DNA of 64,000 nt, from positions 41,438,501 through 41,502,500 of the forward strand of contig NC_088919.1 of assembly GCF_963576675.1 (NCBI RefSeq). The letters are read 5' to 3'. Below are positions 32,310 through 44,500 of this stretch, in pieces (the stretch's first letter is position 1; the number at the start of each line of letters is the position of its first letter). The translations under genes were made by a program, and so were the position numbers. A model generated the notes under the pieces. The model had not been told where the DNA came from, searched no databases, and was given only the letters and a program-made list of their open reading frames with translations. Origin of the DNA: Euphorbia lathyris (Eukaryota; Streptophyta; Magnoliopsida; Malpighiales; Euphorbiaceae).

Positions 32310-34290
32310 CCGCTTAATGATGACGTCTGCACGAATGACATCTATTAGTATGTATACATGATTTTATATGCATGATTTGTGGTGTGTGCGTTTATTTACG
32401 GATATATAAGATAAGAAGAACAAACGTCAGTCTAATTACACGTATCATAGCATCTCTCTTCCACCCTTATTCCTCCACGCACTCGTTGGTCCAAGTCTCT
32501 TTCCTAGGATTTTGGTTTGGGTCTCACATTGCAGTCCAGGGGACGCGTGATGCCATCGATTATTGCGGAAAGGTAAATCATCCATCATATAATACAGTTC
32601 GTTTTGACGCATTCGCGTTCAGTGACTAAGATATCGACCAAGTGAGATTGTTCCTTCGGAATAACTCGTCTTTTGTCTTTTTGCGAGACGCATTAGTTCG
32701 GGTTTTGACTCCCTTCGAGCGCATCTCAGTTTTTAGACATGATACGAGTTATTCTTTTAGTCCAATCGTTCGTTATTGACAATGACTCGTTCCCTTTTAT
32801 TCGCGTGGGTTTGTGTCTCGATTTTTGGATTACGACGGGATCTTTTGGATCTATCGAGAGACGTAACCACGTGTTTATTTAGTGATGAAAGCACTTTTTA
32901 TTTTAAGGAACGGACTCATCACGTAACATGTTTGTTTTTAGCGTTAAGAATCCGTTTGCTCATTTTGGCTACGCAAAAAGACAGCGAGTCTTATTTGAGC
33001 TCACGGTAATCTTTCGGCTAGCAACAATTCTTTATTCCTCCCAATCTACGGGATATATCACCTTAGCGTGGTTATAGAAAATCAACGTTTCGTTGAATCG
33101 CATGTTTATTCGGAGCGGGGATATCACCGTTCTTTTTCATTTAGGCACGAGTTTAAGCAAACGCACATATCGGGCCATATTTCTTGTAGTTTTGGTAACG
33201 GTCGAAATGATCGAGTCGTTAGTCAAATCCATAGTCTCGTCCATATGGCGCAATTAAGCGGTTTGGCTTAATTCGGCTTTGTGATTTTAAACGGCATACA
33301 TACCGGCTCGAGACACGTATTCAACGGTATTGGTTCATTTTCTTTAACTACCCTCGGGATGGATATACATCGTAGATACATAATGACTTTGGTCGTTTGT
33401 TTATTTTTGCTTTTCTTTTATTTTCTTAGTCACTTTTGCAGACACGTCCATTTCTCTTAGGAATGACACAAGGCATAACGTAAGAGCTCGTCTTTTATTC
33501 GGAAGGGACGGGCCACATTTGCGAAACTCTTTACGTTACAACGGGGTCATTCGAAACAGAAATGTTCTCTGTTTTCGTTTCGTCATAATCTCGTTTCATC
33601 CCAACCTATTTAAAGAATGTGAATAACGGCTACTGTTAATATAGTCTCTTGAATCGAGATATAACTATCCTTAATACCAAACCAATTCGTACTAATACGT
33701 GCTTACGTCATAACGTATTTCCTGAACATGTGCCTTCTTCGGGACACGGAAAGGGACCAGTCGGGTCGCACAAATCCATTCATACGAGATGACTAAGTCG
33801 TCTTTAGTTCGAATCGTTTTGATGTTTTGGGGTAGTTTGTATATCGGTTTAAGAGTATATATTAACGTATCGTTTCATTTTCTTTACATATTTTAGGATT
33901 AGACACGTATCATGGCAATTTGGAAACACGAACTGATTCATTCATCACATCAAAAATAGTAACGGGTAATCCTATGGCAACTTCTTTTTTTTTTTTGGTA
34001 GAATCCTATGGCAACTTCTAAGGCTACTATATGCTGACACGGCTGATCGCGGGACATCACAGGACCGCACAAATTCGCCCCTAACGAATGGATGGGGACC
34101 CTTTGGCGCCTTACTGTAAGGGGGAACTTACACTAGCCTCTTTCGAGCGACAAATGGACTCTCGCTAGAGGTTTCGCGGAAATTACCCAAAAGGTTTGCA
34201 ATAATGCTTATGAATGCATACGAAAAGAAATAATACGATCCGTCCCCGTTAAGGGCTTAATACACGCCTTCCGGAATCAAATTTCTCGCT
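32310..34290 (-). other. Leader of the Tat element between primer site and gag
   Basis: Two kilobases lie between the primer site and the first gag ATG, with no credible ORF on the element strand. Short plus-strand ORFs have no domain. Long untranslated leaders are common in Tat/Ogre elements. A tiny insertion with an 18-bp duplication lies at 33968-34019. Confidence 0.6.
33968..34019. repeat. Micro-insertion: T-tract flanked by an 18-bp direct repeat
   Basis: AATCCTATGGCAACTTCT occurs at 33968-33985 and 34002-34019, separated by T11 and GGTAG. On the minus strand this is a few bases plus a poly-A tract between long target duplications. That is the layout of a severely 5'-truncated poly-A retroposon. 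Confidence 0.6.
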
Positions 34291-34308
34291 TCCCCAGCAG
34301 AGTCGCCA
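34291..34308 (-). other. Primer binding site of the Tat element
   Basis: The minus strand reads TGGCGACTCTGCTGGGGA, two bases from the LTR end. It ends with the complement of CCA as required of a tRNA 3' end. This sequence type is familiar from Tat/Ogre elements; I do not assign the tRNA with confidence. Confidence 0.8.
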
Positions 34309-34310
34309 CT

Positions 34311-35422
34311 TGTTAGATGAGGTGCCGCGGCCTAATCTCCCGGGCGGACCGGGGGGTGGACACCTCATGGCGACGTAAGCGGTGATTGGCGCCGAAAGCA
34401 ACCAATCATGGAATCAAGCTGCTCGGCAGGACCAGAGCTCGGAGTATGGAAGAGTCACCACCCACGAATGGGAAAATGAACACCGATCCCTTGCGGGAGA
34501 CCGGTGAGGGTTCGGAAAACTTAGGTACGAGCCGAGAAGGCTAGCTCCTTTCCGGAGAAAGGCTACTAGGCACCCCGACATCGCCCGGTTATGAACCACC
34601 GGCCTCCTACTCAGCGTGTTAGGCGATAACGGACTAATCGCATATTTCTTTAAGTTTAAAATTCATTTGAAACCTTTTCTTTCTCGTTTTGAAAACCATT
34701 TTGAGCATATATTATTGAAAGCCATTTTGGTAAAGAATCACCCATTTTGCGTAAATTTAAAGTATACAGGAGAGAGAGGGGGAGAAGAGAGAATTGATTT
34801 ATTCACAGTGTGATTTTATGCTTTAGACTATACACTAACTCTAAGCTAATCTCACTCCCCGAAAAAACGAGTTTATTTACATGGTTCGTACCTTAATCGC
34901 CGTTGGAACGATTTAGGTACGTTTCAAAACCCCGTTAATTTACATGGCATTCACTCGAACCGCCGTTGGAACGACTCGAGCGTTTGAAAATGTTGAGATA
35001 AAAGCTTTTAACAAGAAAACGTGATTAAACATACAAGTCAATTTATTTTGTACAAAACCATTTAATTAGGAAAACAATTCAAAAACTCTATTATTAAAAA
35101 CAATTTTAAGAAACGGTTTTAATTACAAGGTTCGCTTAATCCGTCGTTGGAACGAATTAAGGTTTTAAGACATGATATTTTGGAAACGATTTAAAGATAT
35201 CAAGAAAACGTTATTTACACTTTAGGAACATCTAGAAAAGCTTTAATTTAAACCAACAAATTAAACTCTCTTTTTGTGATTTATTTTCCCCTTTTTCACT
35301 CAATGGAACCTTACTTGAATATATTCACAAGAATGAACCATTTAAATCCTCAAAATTCACCAAATAAAACAAATTTGAAATATATACATATAAAGGTCAA
35401 AAAGTGAAGTGAATACACATAT

Positions 35423-35466
<44 letters not shown>

Positions 35467-37404
35467 TTTATCTAAAAATAAGGATATATCTATAGATTAA
35501 TAAGTGAAAGATACTAAATATATGTATAATAATGATAACGAAAAATACTAAGTATAATACACTTTTATCCTATTTAAAAAAACATGTAAAACAATGAACA
35601 AAATTCATTAAAAATAAGAAAATAAACCTTATATCCCAAAATAGCTATTATAATAAATATATAGAGAATAACCCTCCCCAAATATACATTAAACATCAAA
35701 ATAACATCTAATTATCCCCAAAACATCTACTAATTAACTACCCCAAAATGCCCAAGTAAATAACCCTCTAAAATAATACCCAATATAGTTTAAATGAGTT
35801 AAAGGAAAATATATACATATAGTTTTGCAAAATCAAATTAATGAAAAGGATACCCAAATGTACAAAATAAATAAATACATACTAGGTAATTATTAGTTAT
35901 ATACCTCAAAGATAATTTAAAAAAAAAACATATTGCATAATTATACATATACATATACAAGAATAAATGTAAAAAAAGATGAGAAAAGGATTGGAAAAAG
36001 GATTTTTTAAGTTTCAGCAGCTTTACCCACGGAAAATCCGTCGGTAAACAGCTATTAGTGACAGAAAATGCAGAATTATAGAAACAGTCCACGACTTTCC
36101 AGATTTATTCAAAAGCTTTAGATTAGATCTATTCTATCATTTCGGATCCCCGAACTACCAAAATTGGATCATAGTCTATAACGGAGAATCCTAAAACGAT
36201 GTTTTATTTTAAAACATTATTTAGAAATATTTTTAAAACTTATAATTACAACGTTTTTAAAAATCTCGAACTACCTTTGAATCGGATCACGGTTCGTATT
36301 GGGATGTTAAAACGAGGTTTTTATTTTAAAACAAAACCGAACGTTTATCTAATACGAGACGAAAATTAAATAAATATGAAAAATTAAGTAAAACGTGATA
36401 AATAAATAAATAACTAAATAAATAAAATTATAACATAAAAATAAATAAATAAAGGAAATAAATAAAATAAAATAAAGCGAGTCTAGTCCTCGGATAATAC
36501 CTTAAGTTCGGTATTGACGGTTGAAGTCGGTTGATTCCACGAATCGTGCTTTTCCGGTGTTTTTTGTATTTTTGGTAAAATTTTAACTTTTAGGAAATTC
36601 GGAATTTTTAGGAAAAAAAAAATTTTTTTCCCAAAAAACTAACTTTCTCTCTCTAAAAAATGTCTTAGAGTGAGAAGGTCTCCAAAATCCCCCCTTTCCT
36701 TTTTTGCATGGGGATCCGTGCCTTAAATAGGCACGGGTCCCGGAGAATTTTGGGCGACGCCCAACTAAGATTGGGCGTCGCCCAAAAGAGGTTGGGCGAA
36801 CGCCCAACCTAGTTGGGCGGACGCCCAACATTGTTGGGCGGACGCCCAACGTTAGTTGGGCGAACGCCCAACATTGTTGGGCGGACGCCCAACGTTAGTT
36901 GGGCGAACGCCCAACAGGGTTGGGCGAACGCCCAACTATCGTTGAGCGTACGCCCAACCCTAGTTGGGCGCGCGCGCCCAATTGACGTTGGGCGCCTGCC
37001 CAACGTCGTTGGGCGCCTGCCCAACGTCGTTGGGCGTTCGCCCGACGGCTGTCGGGCGTGCGCGCCCATCGGCCGTCGGGCGTGCGTCCGCGCTATCGGG
37101 CGCGCGCGCGCCCAACGGCCGTCGAGCGCGCGCCACCGGACATGCGCATCCTGCGGACGCTGAGCGCGCGCCCTGCGCTGCCGGACGTGCGTCCGACTGT
37201 CGTCGGACACACGTCGGCTGCCGCTAGGCGCTCACACCACGTCGCTGCGCGCTCGCGAGCCGTCCACTTAACGACCGCGGTTTCCACTGACTTTTCTTTT
37301 CCTTCTTTTTCTTGTTATACATTTTTATTCTCTCTTTTTCAAAATCTTTTCGGAACCAACCGCTTCGACCGCTTTGTTATAGGTTTTCGTCACAGGTCCT
37401 CCGA
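34311..37404 (-). repeat. 5' LTR of the Tat element, outer tip missing
   Basis: It is nearly identical to 9873-12847 but about 120 bp longer, from extra palindromic units and a longer AT repeat (35411-35463). Its outer end lacks the TGTAGACACCG tip present in the sister LTR. It ends directly against the target duplication CTACC at 37405-37409, consistent with a 13-bp deletion between two CT dinucleotides. Confidence 0.9.
36750..37190. repeat. Expanded array of GTTGGGCG-CGCCCAAC palindromes in the 5' LTR
   Basis: It has the same unit as at 12283-12650 but about six more copies, mostly in the homogeneous left part (36780-36960). Repeated ORFs reading RPT-x-VGRTPN-like peptides on both strands are translation of the repeat. 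Confidence 0.85.
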
Positions 37405-37409
37405 CTACC

Positions 37410-37901
37410 CCAAAAAGTGAGAGGGCAATGACTGTTGCTAGGAAGTACATGCCTAAAAATCTTTCTTTTATGGTTTCGTGGCGTCCATATAATTTTCATA
37501 ATACCATATTGGTAAGCCTTTATATGAGATGTCAATGAATGAAGCCTTTCAGTTTTTGGATTGAAATAATATATTGTTGTAGCAATTTCAAAAAAAAAAG
37601 ATATAGCTGTAGCTCACCCTACATTGTATTGCATTTTCTGCTGATTAGTTTTTCCGGGTATCTAAATGAAGCTCGTAGGCATATGAAACTTCAAGTTGCT
37701 GATGGAAGGGAGTGGGAAATTCATCTCTATCAAAGAGGGTTTAACTTTTGCGATATTGGACAAGGATGGAGTGCATTTTCTATGGACAATAATCTGGAAA
37801 AAGGAGATGTTTGTGTGCTTGAGCTGCTAAAAAACAGAGGGGTTGTGAAAGTTTCAATATTTCGTGCATCTGAAGATTGTACGTATGAGAATAGAATCTA
37901 A
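37410..37901 (+). pseudogene. B3 (REM-type) domain gene, 3' part beyond the retrotransposon
   Basis: The interrupted exon continues in frame from 9872 at 37410 with KSERAMTVARKYMPKNLSFM and WRPYNFH, matching the start of a REM-type B3 DNA-binding domain. A donor follows at 37512 (TTG|GTAAGC). A second coding block at about 37649-37901 carries the rest of the domain: YLNEARRHMKLQVADGREWE, GQGWSAFSMDNNLEKGDVCV and VVKVSIFRASED, then a stop. B3 domains bind DNA in plant transcription factors. The obvious acceptor (ATTAG, 37648) does not match the donor phase, so the boundary is unsure or the gene was already damaged. With 27.5 kb inserted in its coding exon, the gene is presumably non-functional. 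Confidence 0.75.
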
Positions 37902-40287
37902 AGTTAAAAGGTACTCTACGTTACCCCCATTGATTGGTTAGCTCTGTTTATTAGGTAGAAAATTCATAAGTTTAACTAATGTTGATGAGAAGTCAATAGT
38001 TTCTTAATTCTTATGATTCTCTCCTTTCTATCTTTTAATTTGTCCTTTTTTTAAAACTTTTGCACGATTTTCTCACGGGAAACCCCAACGATATCACAAT
38101 TCATGCTGCAGGAGCTTCCTTTTCATTGCGTAAGGTTTCGTTCTTTATTTCTTAAATTTCATTAGAAATTGAATGAGTTCCTCCAAAATATAGCGAAATG
38201 AATGTTTCCAACAATTGTTTTTGTCTGCTTTTTGCTGCTGTTTGGATTGATGTTATAGTTAATGGATGTCCAAACTAGATCCATTTGGTTAAATCGAGCA
38301 ACACCAGGATTAGGTTGTAATTGGAGGTTTTGACTGGAGACTCTTCAAGGATGACCAAATTACCAAACATATGTCCCTCTAGCGGAAAAAGGTTACTGGC
38401 AGGTTTGGTGGAGTTAAAAGTTTTTTTATTTTGTCTATCTTATTCTGGTCAACAAAGTGCTCTCAATTACTAGATTAAGATGGGAGATATATTTAACTCC
38501 AGAATTTTACTTTTCGTGCAAATATTTAACACTAAAATGTCACTCTGGTAACTGTCTCAGTCAGCTCTTACTTTAGAGCTTTTGTGGATGTACATGATTT
38601 TCTCTCTGTTGATGAGTATGCTCATTAGTTGTCATACTGTTTTTTTACAAATTATTGTGTTGATTGCCCTGGCTCGTTCATGTTTCTAATAATGATAACA
38701 ACCCCATTTCTCTCTATCTGGGAACTTCTTTTTTGCCTCATGTTGGAGAACAGTTTAATCTGAATCCTCCAGCAATAACAAATGCAGGTTTCTCGTTTCT
38801 TCCACTCAAAATAAGTTGATTTTATATGACTAATATTGTTTTTATTTCAGGGAATTTTACAACATCATTGAGATATCCATATCTTCTGTCTGCGACATAG
38901 TGTTCAATGAGAATGCTCAAAGTTGATTGGATAATAGGCATTATCTTATGAACAAAAAAACAAGAAATTGTAAACTGTCTTCTAAGGTAACCACGTTTTC
39001 TATCTCTGTTTTCAAAAGAACACTTTGAAATAATCTGTCGAGGTTCTTGGTACTTGGAATTGCATATGCTTTGGTTGTTTTGTCAAATATCGAATTGTTT
39101 TAATCACGGGATAATTTAATGTGTAGTTTCCTAGTGCGAATTATGGTTTGTCTGTCCTGTCTTACTGATACCTCTGATTAAATTTAGTTATTTGTTTGTC
39201 TGGAACGGTATAAGCATCAATTCTGAGTGGTTTGATAGAGTTTGTTGTAAATTCATCTTGATGTGGGATTTTTACTATAATATCCTACAATTTTTGTAAC
39301 TATACCTTCTGAGAAACTATAGTTTATTCATCATGCTACACACTTGGAGTTTTCAGTAGATTTTGGAAAAGAAAAGCATAGTTCTTCGTTTCCTTTTTTA
39401 AATTATATTATCAAAATAAACTTTTTAGATGCCATAATTTACATTTTCAATGAGTCGAAATCTTCGTGAAACATAAGACGCCACAAAGTTAGCCAGACAA
39501 ATTTAATATGCAATTGACTAAAGTAATTTTCAGTATGAGATTCTTCTCTCTTGATCCTAATATTACCGATTTCGGCTTTATTCATCCTCAATCAATTAAG
39601 AGGGCATCAGACTTTGAGCAACCTACTTTGTTCTTTTGTAGTTTTTGGTATTGTTTCAATTTCAGATTTTGGTAATTCATATGTTTAAACCTATCTACCA
39701 TAGAACCTTCTCATATATGTTCATTAACAATATTTTTCCTTCATTCAGTTCATAACCAGTCACTTTGCCAAGGAGGAATCCTAAAACTTCAATAACTTCC
39801 TCGCAAATGGCCGATTTTGAGTTGGTATATCTTATTTATTCCACCTAATTATGCTTCTTTTTTTTTTGTTTTTACTATTTGGTGGCTTTGATGTAGGTTG
39901 GAGACTGATTTGTAGATTTTAAAAGAATGTGTATCTAATTGACTTCTAATATATAGAATAGGGTGCAAATTGAACCTTAAGCCAATATTGTATGTGAAAA
40001 TAAAAATAAAGTGCAAAGTTTATGAGTTTTTATACCATAAATAAAAATAAAAATAAAAGTTAACAGGCCATAGGTGCAATTTACCAGATTAAATGGTATT
40101 GTGACAAAAAAAAAAAAAAGGTAAAAATGCAAACAGAACATAATGTTAAAAAAATTCAACCGCAATCAGGCCCAATGCCCAAGAGTAGACGCATTAAAAT
40201 AAGGCCCAAGGGCCAAGAGTAGACGCTAATTAATTTTTTATGCAAAAAAAAAAACAGGGAATATAAAAACGAAAAAGATGTGGAATT
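37902..40287. other. Intergenic sequence, no gene seen
   Basis: This 2.4 kb follows the B3 stop. It is AT-rich with no ORF over 60 codons apart from one low-complexity minus-strand stretch near 40000. The first few hundred bases may be the B3 3' untranslated region. Confidence 0.6.
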
Positions 40288-40359
40288 TGAACCTGACGTG
40301 AATCGAACACGCAACCTTCTGATCTGGAGTCAGACGCGCTACCATTGCGCCACAGATCC
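40288..40359 (-). tRNA. tRNA-Trp (anticodon CCA)
   Basis: The minus strand folds as a 72-nt cloverleaf beginning GGATCTGTGGCGCAATGG. The anticodon arm is CTGACTCCAGATCAG (anticodon CCA), the T arm is GTTCGATTC, and the discriminator base is A. The acceptor stem pairs throughout with G-U wobbles. No intron is present. A run of five T (minus strand, about 40273-40277) follows within 15 bases and would serve as a Pol III terminator. It closely resembles the plant nuclear tRNA-Trp gene I know. Confidence 0.95.
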
Positions 40360-41546
40360 ACAGATGGTGGTTCATTTATTATTCAGTAATTATATAAACT
40401 GAGATTTCTGTTTCCGTAATAAAATAAAACGGATAAATTGTACCTACAGCCTCTAAATTTTTTTTTTTTTTTTTTTTTTGATAGTCTGAACTTTTCTTTT
40501 ATATACATTATACTCCTAAAACTTCAAAATCGAATATTATAACCTTTAAATTCTACACAATAGCCCTCTTTTTTTTTTTTTAGAAAATAGCCCTCTTTTT
40601 AACATTGAACAAATAACCATTTAAATAGCAAGTAACCCTTAATTGTAAAACTTACCGGTTTCATAAAAAATATTTGAGATCAGTTATTTTAACATGTTCA
40701 ATGGTAAACTTAGTGTTAAAATATAAAGCTCAAGTGATAAAGTAAAGTTTTGAAGTTCATGAAAAGTAAATGGAAGGGGGTATGGATATAATTACCCAAA
40801 ATAAACCTCCATGCCTTCCAAAACTGCATCCATAATCTTTTCTCTCGTTCTCCCCTCAAAACTAATGCAACGTTAATTACACTACTAAAATATGGCTAAT
40901 TTAGCTTTAATACCTTTTCATAATTTCTACTTTCTATGCAAAAATCTGCTCTCTTAATTTTTATAGCTTTTTACAATTATTTACATTAATACTAAACTTC
41001 TTTCTTACCAAGTTACCATAAATAAAGGCAAAATTGAAAAATATTTCTAAAAGTGCATTAATAATATAAAACGATATATAGAGAAAACAAATTCAAAAAC
41101 CTAAAACGACATATAATAAAAACAAGTAGTTCCAAACATGCATCTTCTTAATAAGAAGACCAGTTGTAATCTTACCATATCGGAACTGAGCACATAATTG
41201 ATTGCTCCAAATGAAGCTAGGCTGCCATGTGAATGTGATATCAAATGTCACTGAAGATAACTCCTTTTCTTTTTTATAATTATTGCTCATATTCAACCAT
41301 AATCAGGGCAGAGGGCCAAAATATGCCAAACATTATCTTAAGCTTAATCCTTTAAATCAACTTAACACATTCTACCATTTCCAAGTTTCAATGTGAAAAC
41401 TGAAGAAGATATCAGACAATTTCTCCCAATTCTAAGCCTACAACTACATATCCCTCTCTATGACAAAATGCAATATACAAGTGCAAAACAGGCACTCTTA
41501 TGTAAATGCAACATCAACACATGGCAAAGGGATTTAGATGAAACAG
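40360..41546. other. Spacer between tRNA-Trp and the KH gene
   Basis: It contains T-rich tracts (40459-40479) and a micro-duplication: AATAGCCCTCTTTTT at 40559-40573 and 40586-40600 around a short T-tract. The last 200 bases next to 41547 are the likely 3' untranslated region of the KH gene. No other gene is seen. Confidence 0.55.
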
Positions 41547-44500
41547 TTAAGCAGGTTCAACTTTAACTTTCTCTTCAGTAGGCTTCGGATCATGACCTGG
41601 ATTCAAATTGCCATCATGAGTTTCAGCTCCATAACCCAATGACTGTGAGTGACCATTATTTGATGGTTGTTGTGCCTCTGCCTGTGATTGTCCATAAGCA
41701 ACAGGATGTGTCGTCTGAGCATAATTTGCAGACGCAGAAGATGGATGAAGAGGATACTCAACTTGTCCATACGTTCCCTGTGTTGCTGACGGGGGAACAT
41801 GCCCTCCATAAGTGGCTACATCATATCCTGGTTGAGGTTGCTGTTGTCCAGTCCAATATGTTTGACCATATGTGGAAGGTGGATATGCTGAAGCTGTTTC
41901 ATTCGATTGGGAGGGAATTGTTCCATCTGCTTGAGCATATGGTTTCTGCTGCTCAGTCTGAGTAGGGATGTTTTCTGCATAGTTTGGTGTCTGCTGACTG
42001 TAGCCATAGGTAGGATCGAAAGCAGCTGATCCCATTTGAGGTTGTTGTCCATAGTAACCATATCCTGTCATTTGCTGAGGTGTTTGATACATAGCCGATG
42101 GATTTGACGGATCCCAAGAGATTGACTGGTTATAGTTTCCATAGTATGAAGCAGCTGTAGGTTGGTTTCCTGGTTGTGCATATCCATATTGGGGCAGTTG
42201 TTGTGCAGGAGCTTGTCCTGTCTGTGCCCAATTACCAGCTGAGGCATACACTGGCTGTGCATAACTACTGGTCCCAGATGGATCTATGATTCGTTTCTAC
42301 AGGAAAACATAACCCCGTAAATAATCCAGTAAAAATGCAGAAATAAACACCCAAAAGTTGTACATAAATCTTAAATCAACCATCAGACTTTTAATGAGAA
42401 CACATGGAAATTGTATGCCTACTACTCTACTTTCCACTGTAATAGGTGTTCCAATTCATGTTCAGTAAAGTTTTTCTAGTTCAACCGAAAACCAATTACA
42501 TACTAATTCCGAGTATTTTATGACCAAACACAAATTGAAGTTCGGACTGCAGATCATGATTGGACATTAGACAGGAATGACGATTGGAAAAGAATAATAA
42601 AAAACCTGTGATACTAACTACAATGCACTCGAATTGGCATTCACCATGGCAAGAAAAATTACATGGTCATTTGAATCTTTCAAATACTGATCTTGTAGGA
42701 GTATACAAAGCAATAGGCGAGAATAGAAAATAGTATTAAAACAACTTACCCCACTAACTACATCATTAACCAACTCTTTGGCTGCCTCAATCTGTTCTTC
42801 TGAACCACTTATATATACTGTTCGCTCTGTTGATGGGTCACCAGGAGGAAGGTGAAGGGGAATTATCTGAAGAAATGAGCATGTGATTAACAACTTTCAT
42901 GCAAAAAATAAGAGATGTCTAAACATAGAAGTAATATTCCATCAACCATGCCATAAGAACTGAGGAAACATTCATAACTTCATATAGCAAAACTGGCTAC
43001 TGATTCATGCGTTTGACTTTAAGAATAGAAGAATACCAACTACAAGAACCAGAGCTTTGCATTATTGCCCAATTATTTCGAGCAAATCACTATAAATGTC
43101 TTCAAACTAGAGTAAAAAAAATTGGGAGGGGAAGTGGCATCTACAATTATAAGATTGTACAGAAATTTACTAAGTAATCACAGTACAATTCCCTCTACAT
43201 AAAGACAGGAAAAATAAGAAGCAATGCAGCTAAAACTATGAAACAAATTGCACCATCATGCTTCACTCATGCCACAATTGTATCGCTGTAAATGGAGTAA
43301 TCTTAGGAGCAATTAGAGGTTCTTAAGTTATTATCTTTCCTTCCTTAGAATTTCAAATCTGTATAACTTTATTGCTTCCCTTTGAATGAAATACACAAGA
43401 ATTCTTCCACTGTCTACATTGTGTTAGAGCCTAGTCGAATTTCTGGCTTTCTATTTTGGATTTTCTTTTCTTTGGTGTTCTGTTTCTGTTCTGAGAGAAC
43501 AGTGTCTGTTTTGAAGAAAATTTTGGCCTTATTACTTATTTTATCCTGCCCATCTTTTCTCACTGCTGACTCAGGAAGCAAGGACAAGTCTCCATCATCC
43601 TGTCTATAGAACGTGGGGTCACAGCTGTGCGTGGGTCTCACACGCCGTTGTCATCAATTGCCATCTTCTCCATGCCACCGATTTTCGACTTCGGGTTTAG
43701 TTTTCCTGGCTTCGTCTCTCCCCTTCCAATAAGTTTATCCGGTCACTTTTCCTGTTCTGTGGGTCTGCTGGTGGTTGTTTTCTGGGCTTCTGTTTTCTCT
43801 GCTTTATTTTTTTTGGAGTTCTTGCATTTGGTTAAAAATTGATTTGGCATTGAAATGAGGGGCTTCATTTATACTTAATTTGGCTTTGAAGTTGTGGGTC
43901 AGGCTTGATGATTATATATTCCGTGTTGGGACTTTCAAATGGAAGAATTTAACAAGAGTGATGTGTCAAAGAAATTAGCTAATATAGGTAACTCAGTTGC
44001 TTATTAATCCATGTTCTCATACTGTTGAGCTATTGATTTAGGAGCCACCGGCCACATGACCGACAATCCAAGTATTTGGCAGATTTTAAATCCTCATCTA
44101 CTGTGCCAAGTGTTACCTTAGCTAATGGTTCTGTTGCTTCAACAATTGGTTATCCAACACATATCTAACACATTCCATCAAATTATCTTCTATTTTATCC
44201 GTGTCTTAGTTCCATTTACTATTACCAAAGACCTAAATTGCTGTACTTTTTCTTCCGCCACCATTGCATATTCCAAATCTTGAGAGAAAGTAGGTTCTTG
44301 GTAGGGGGACAATAAAGGATGGGTCCTACATTCTTGATTCTAGCCTTGTGTCTATTTCCAAGAAAAATGGTATGTGCTAGTACCTCTCCCTCTCTTCTTC
44401 AACTTCATTATATTGACAATGCTAAAGAATATTTTTCATCTTCCTTCCGTACCTATTTTTCACAACATGACATCATTCATCAGTCCTCTTGTATTGACAC

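Larger units (their letters stand above)
9873..37404 (-). mobile_element. Tat/Ogre-lineage Ty3/gypsy retrotransposon (27.5 kb including a nested element)
   Basis: The LTRs lie at 9873-12847 and 34311-37404, nearly identical apart from repeat-array length. The target duplication is CTACC. The order on the minus strand is 5' LTR, primer site (34291-34308), a 2-kb leader, gag-like region (30082-32309), fourth gag unit and linker (29029-30081), RT, RNase H, second archaeal-type RNase H and integrase (29016 down to 17267). A 4.4-kb tail follows, with an oppositely oriented PMD gene and tandem repeats, then a purine-rich tract and the 3' LTR. The dual RNase H is diagnostic of the Tat lineage. An 8.7-kb Athila-type element (17987-26698) interrupts the integrase; without it the element would be about 18.8 kb. 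Several in-frame stops and one frameshift make this copy non-autonomous. Confidence 0.88.

Noticed and set aside
41603..42262. ORFs overlapping the KH last exon in other frames
   Set aside because: They are shadows of the Tyr/Gln-rich exon; splice phases support only the frame ending at 41547.
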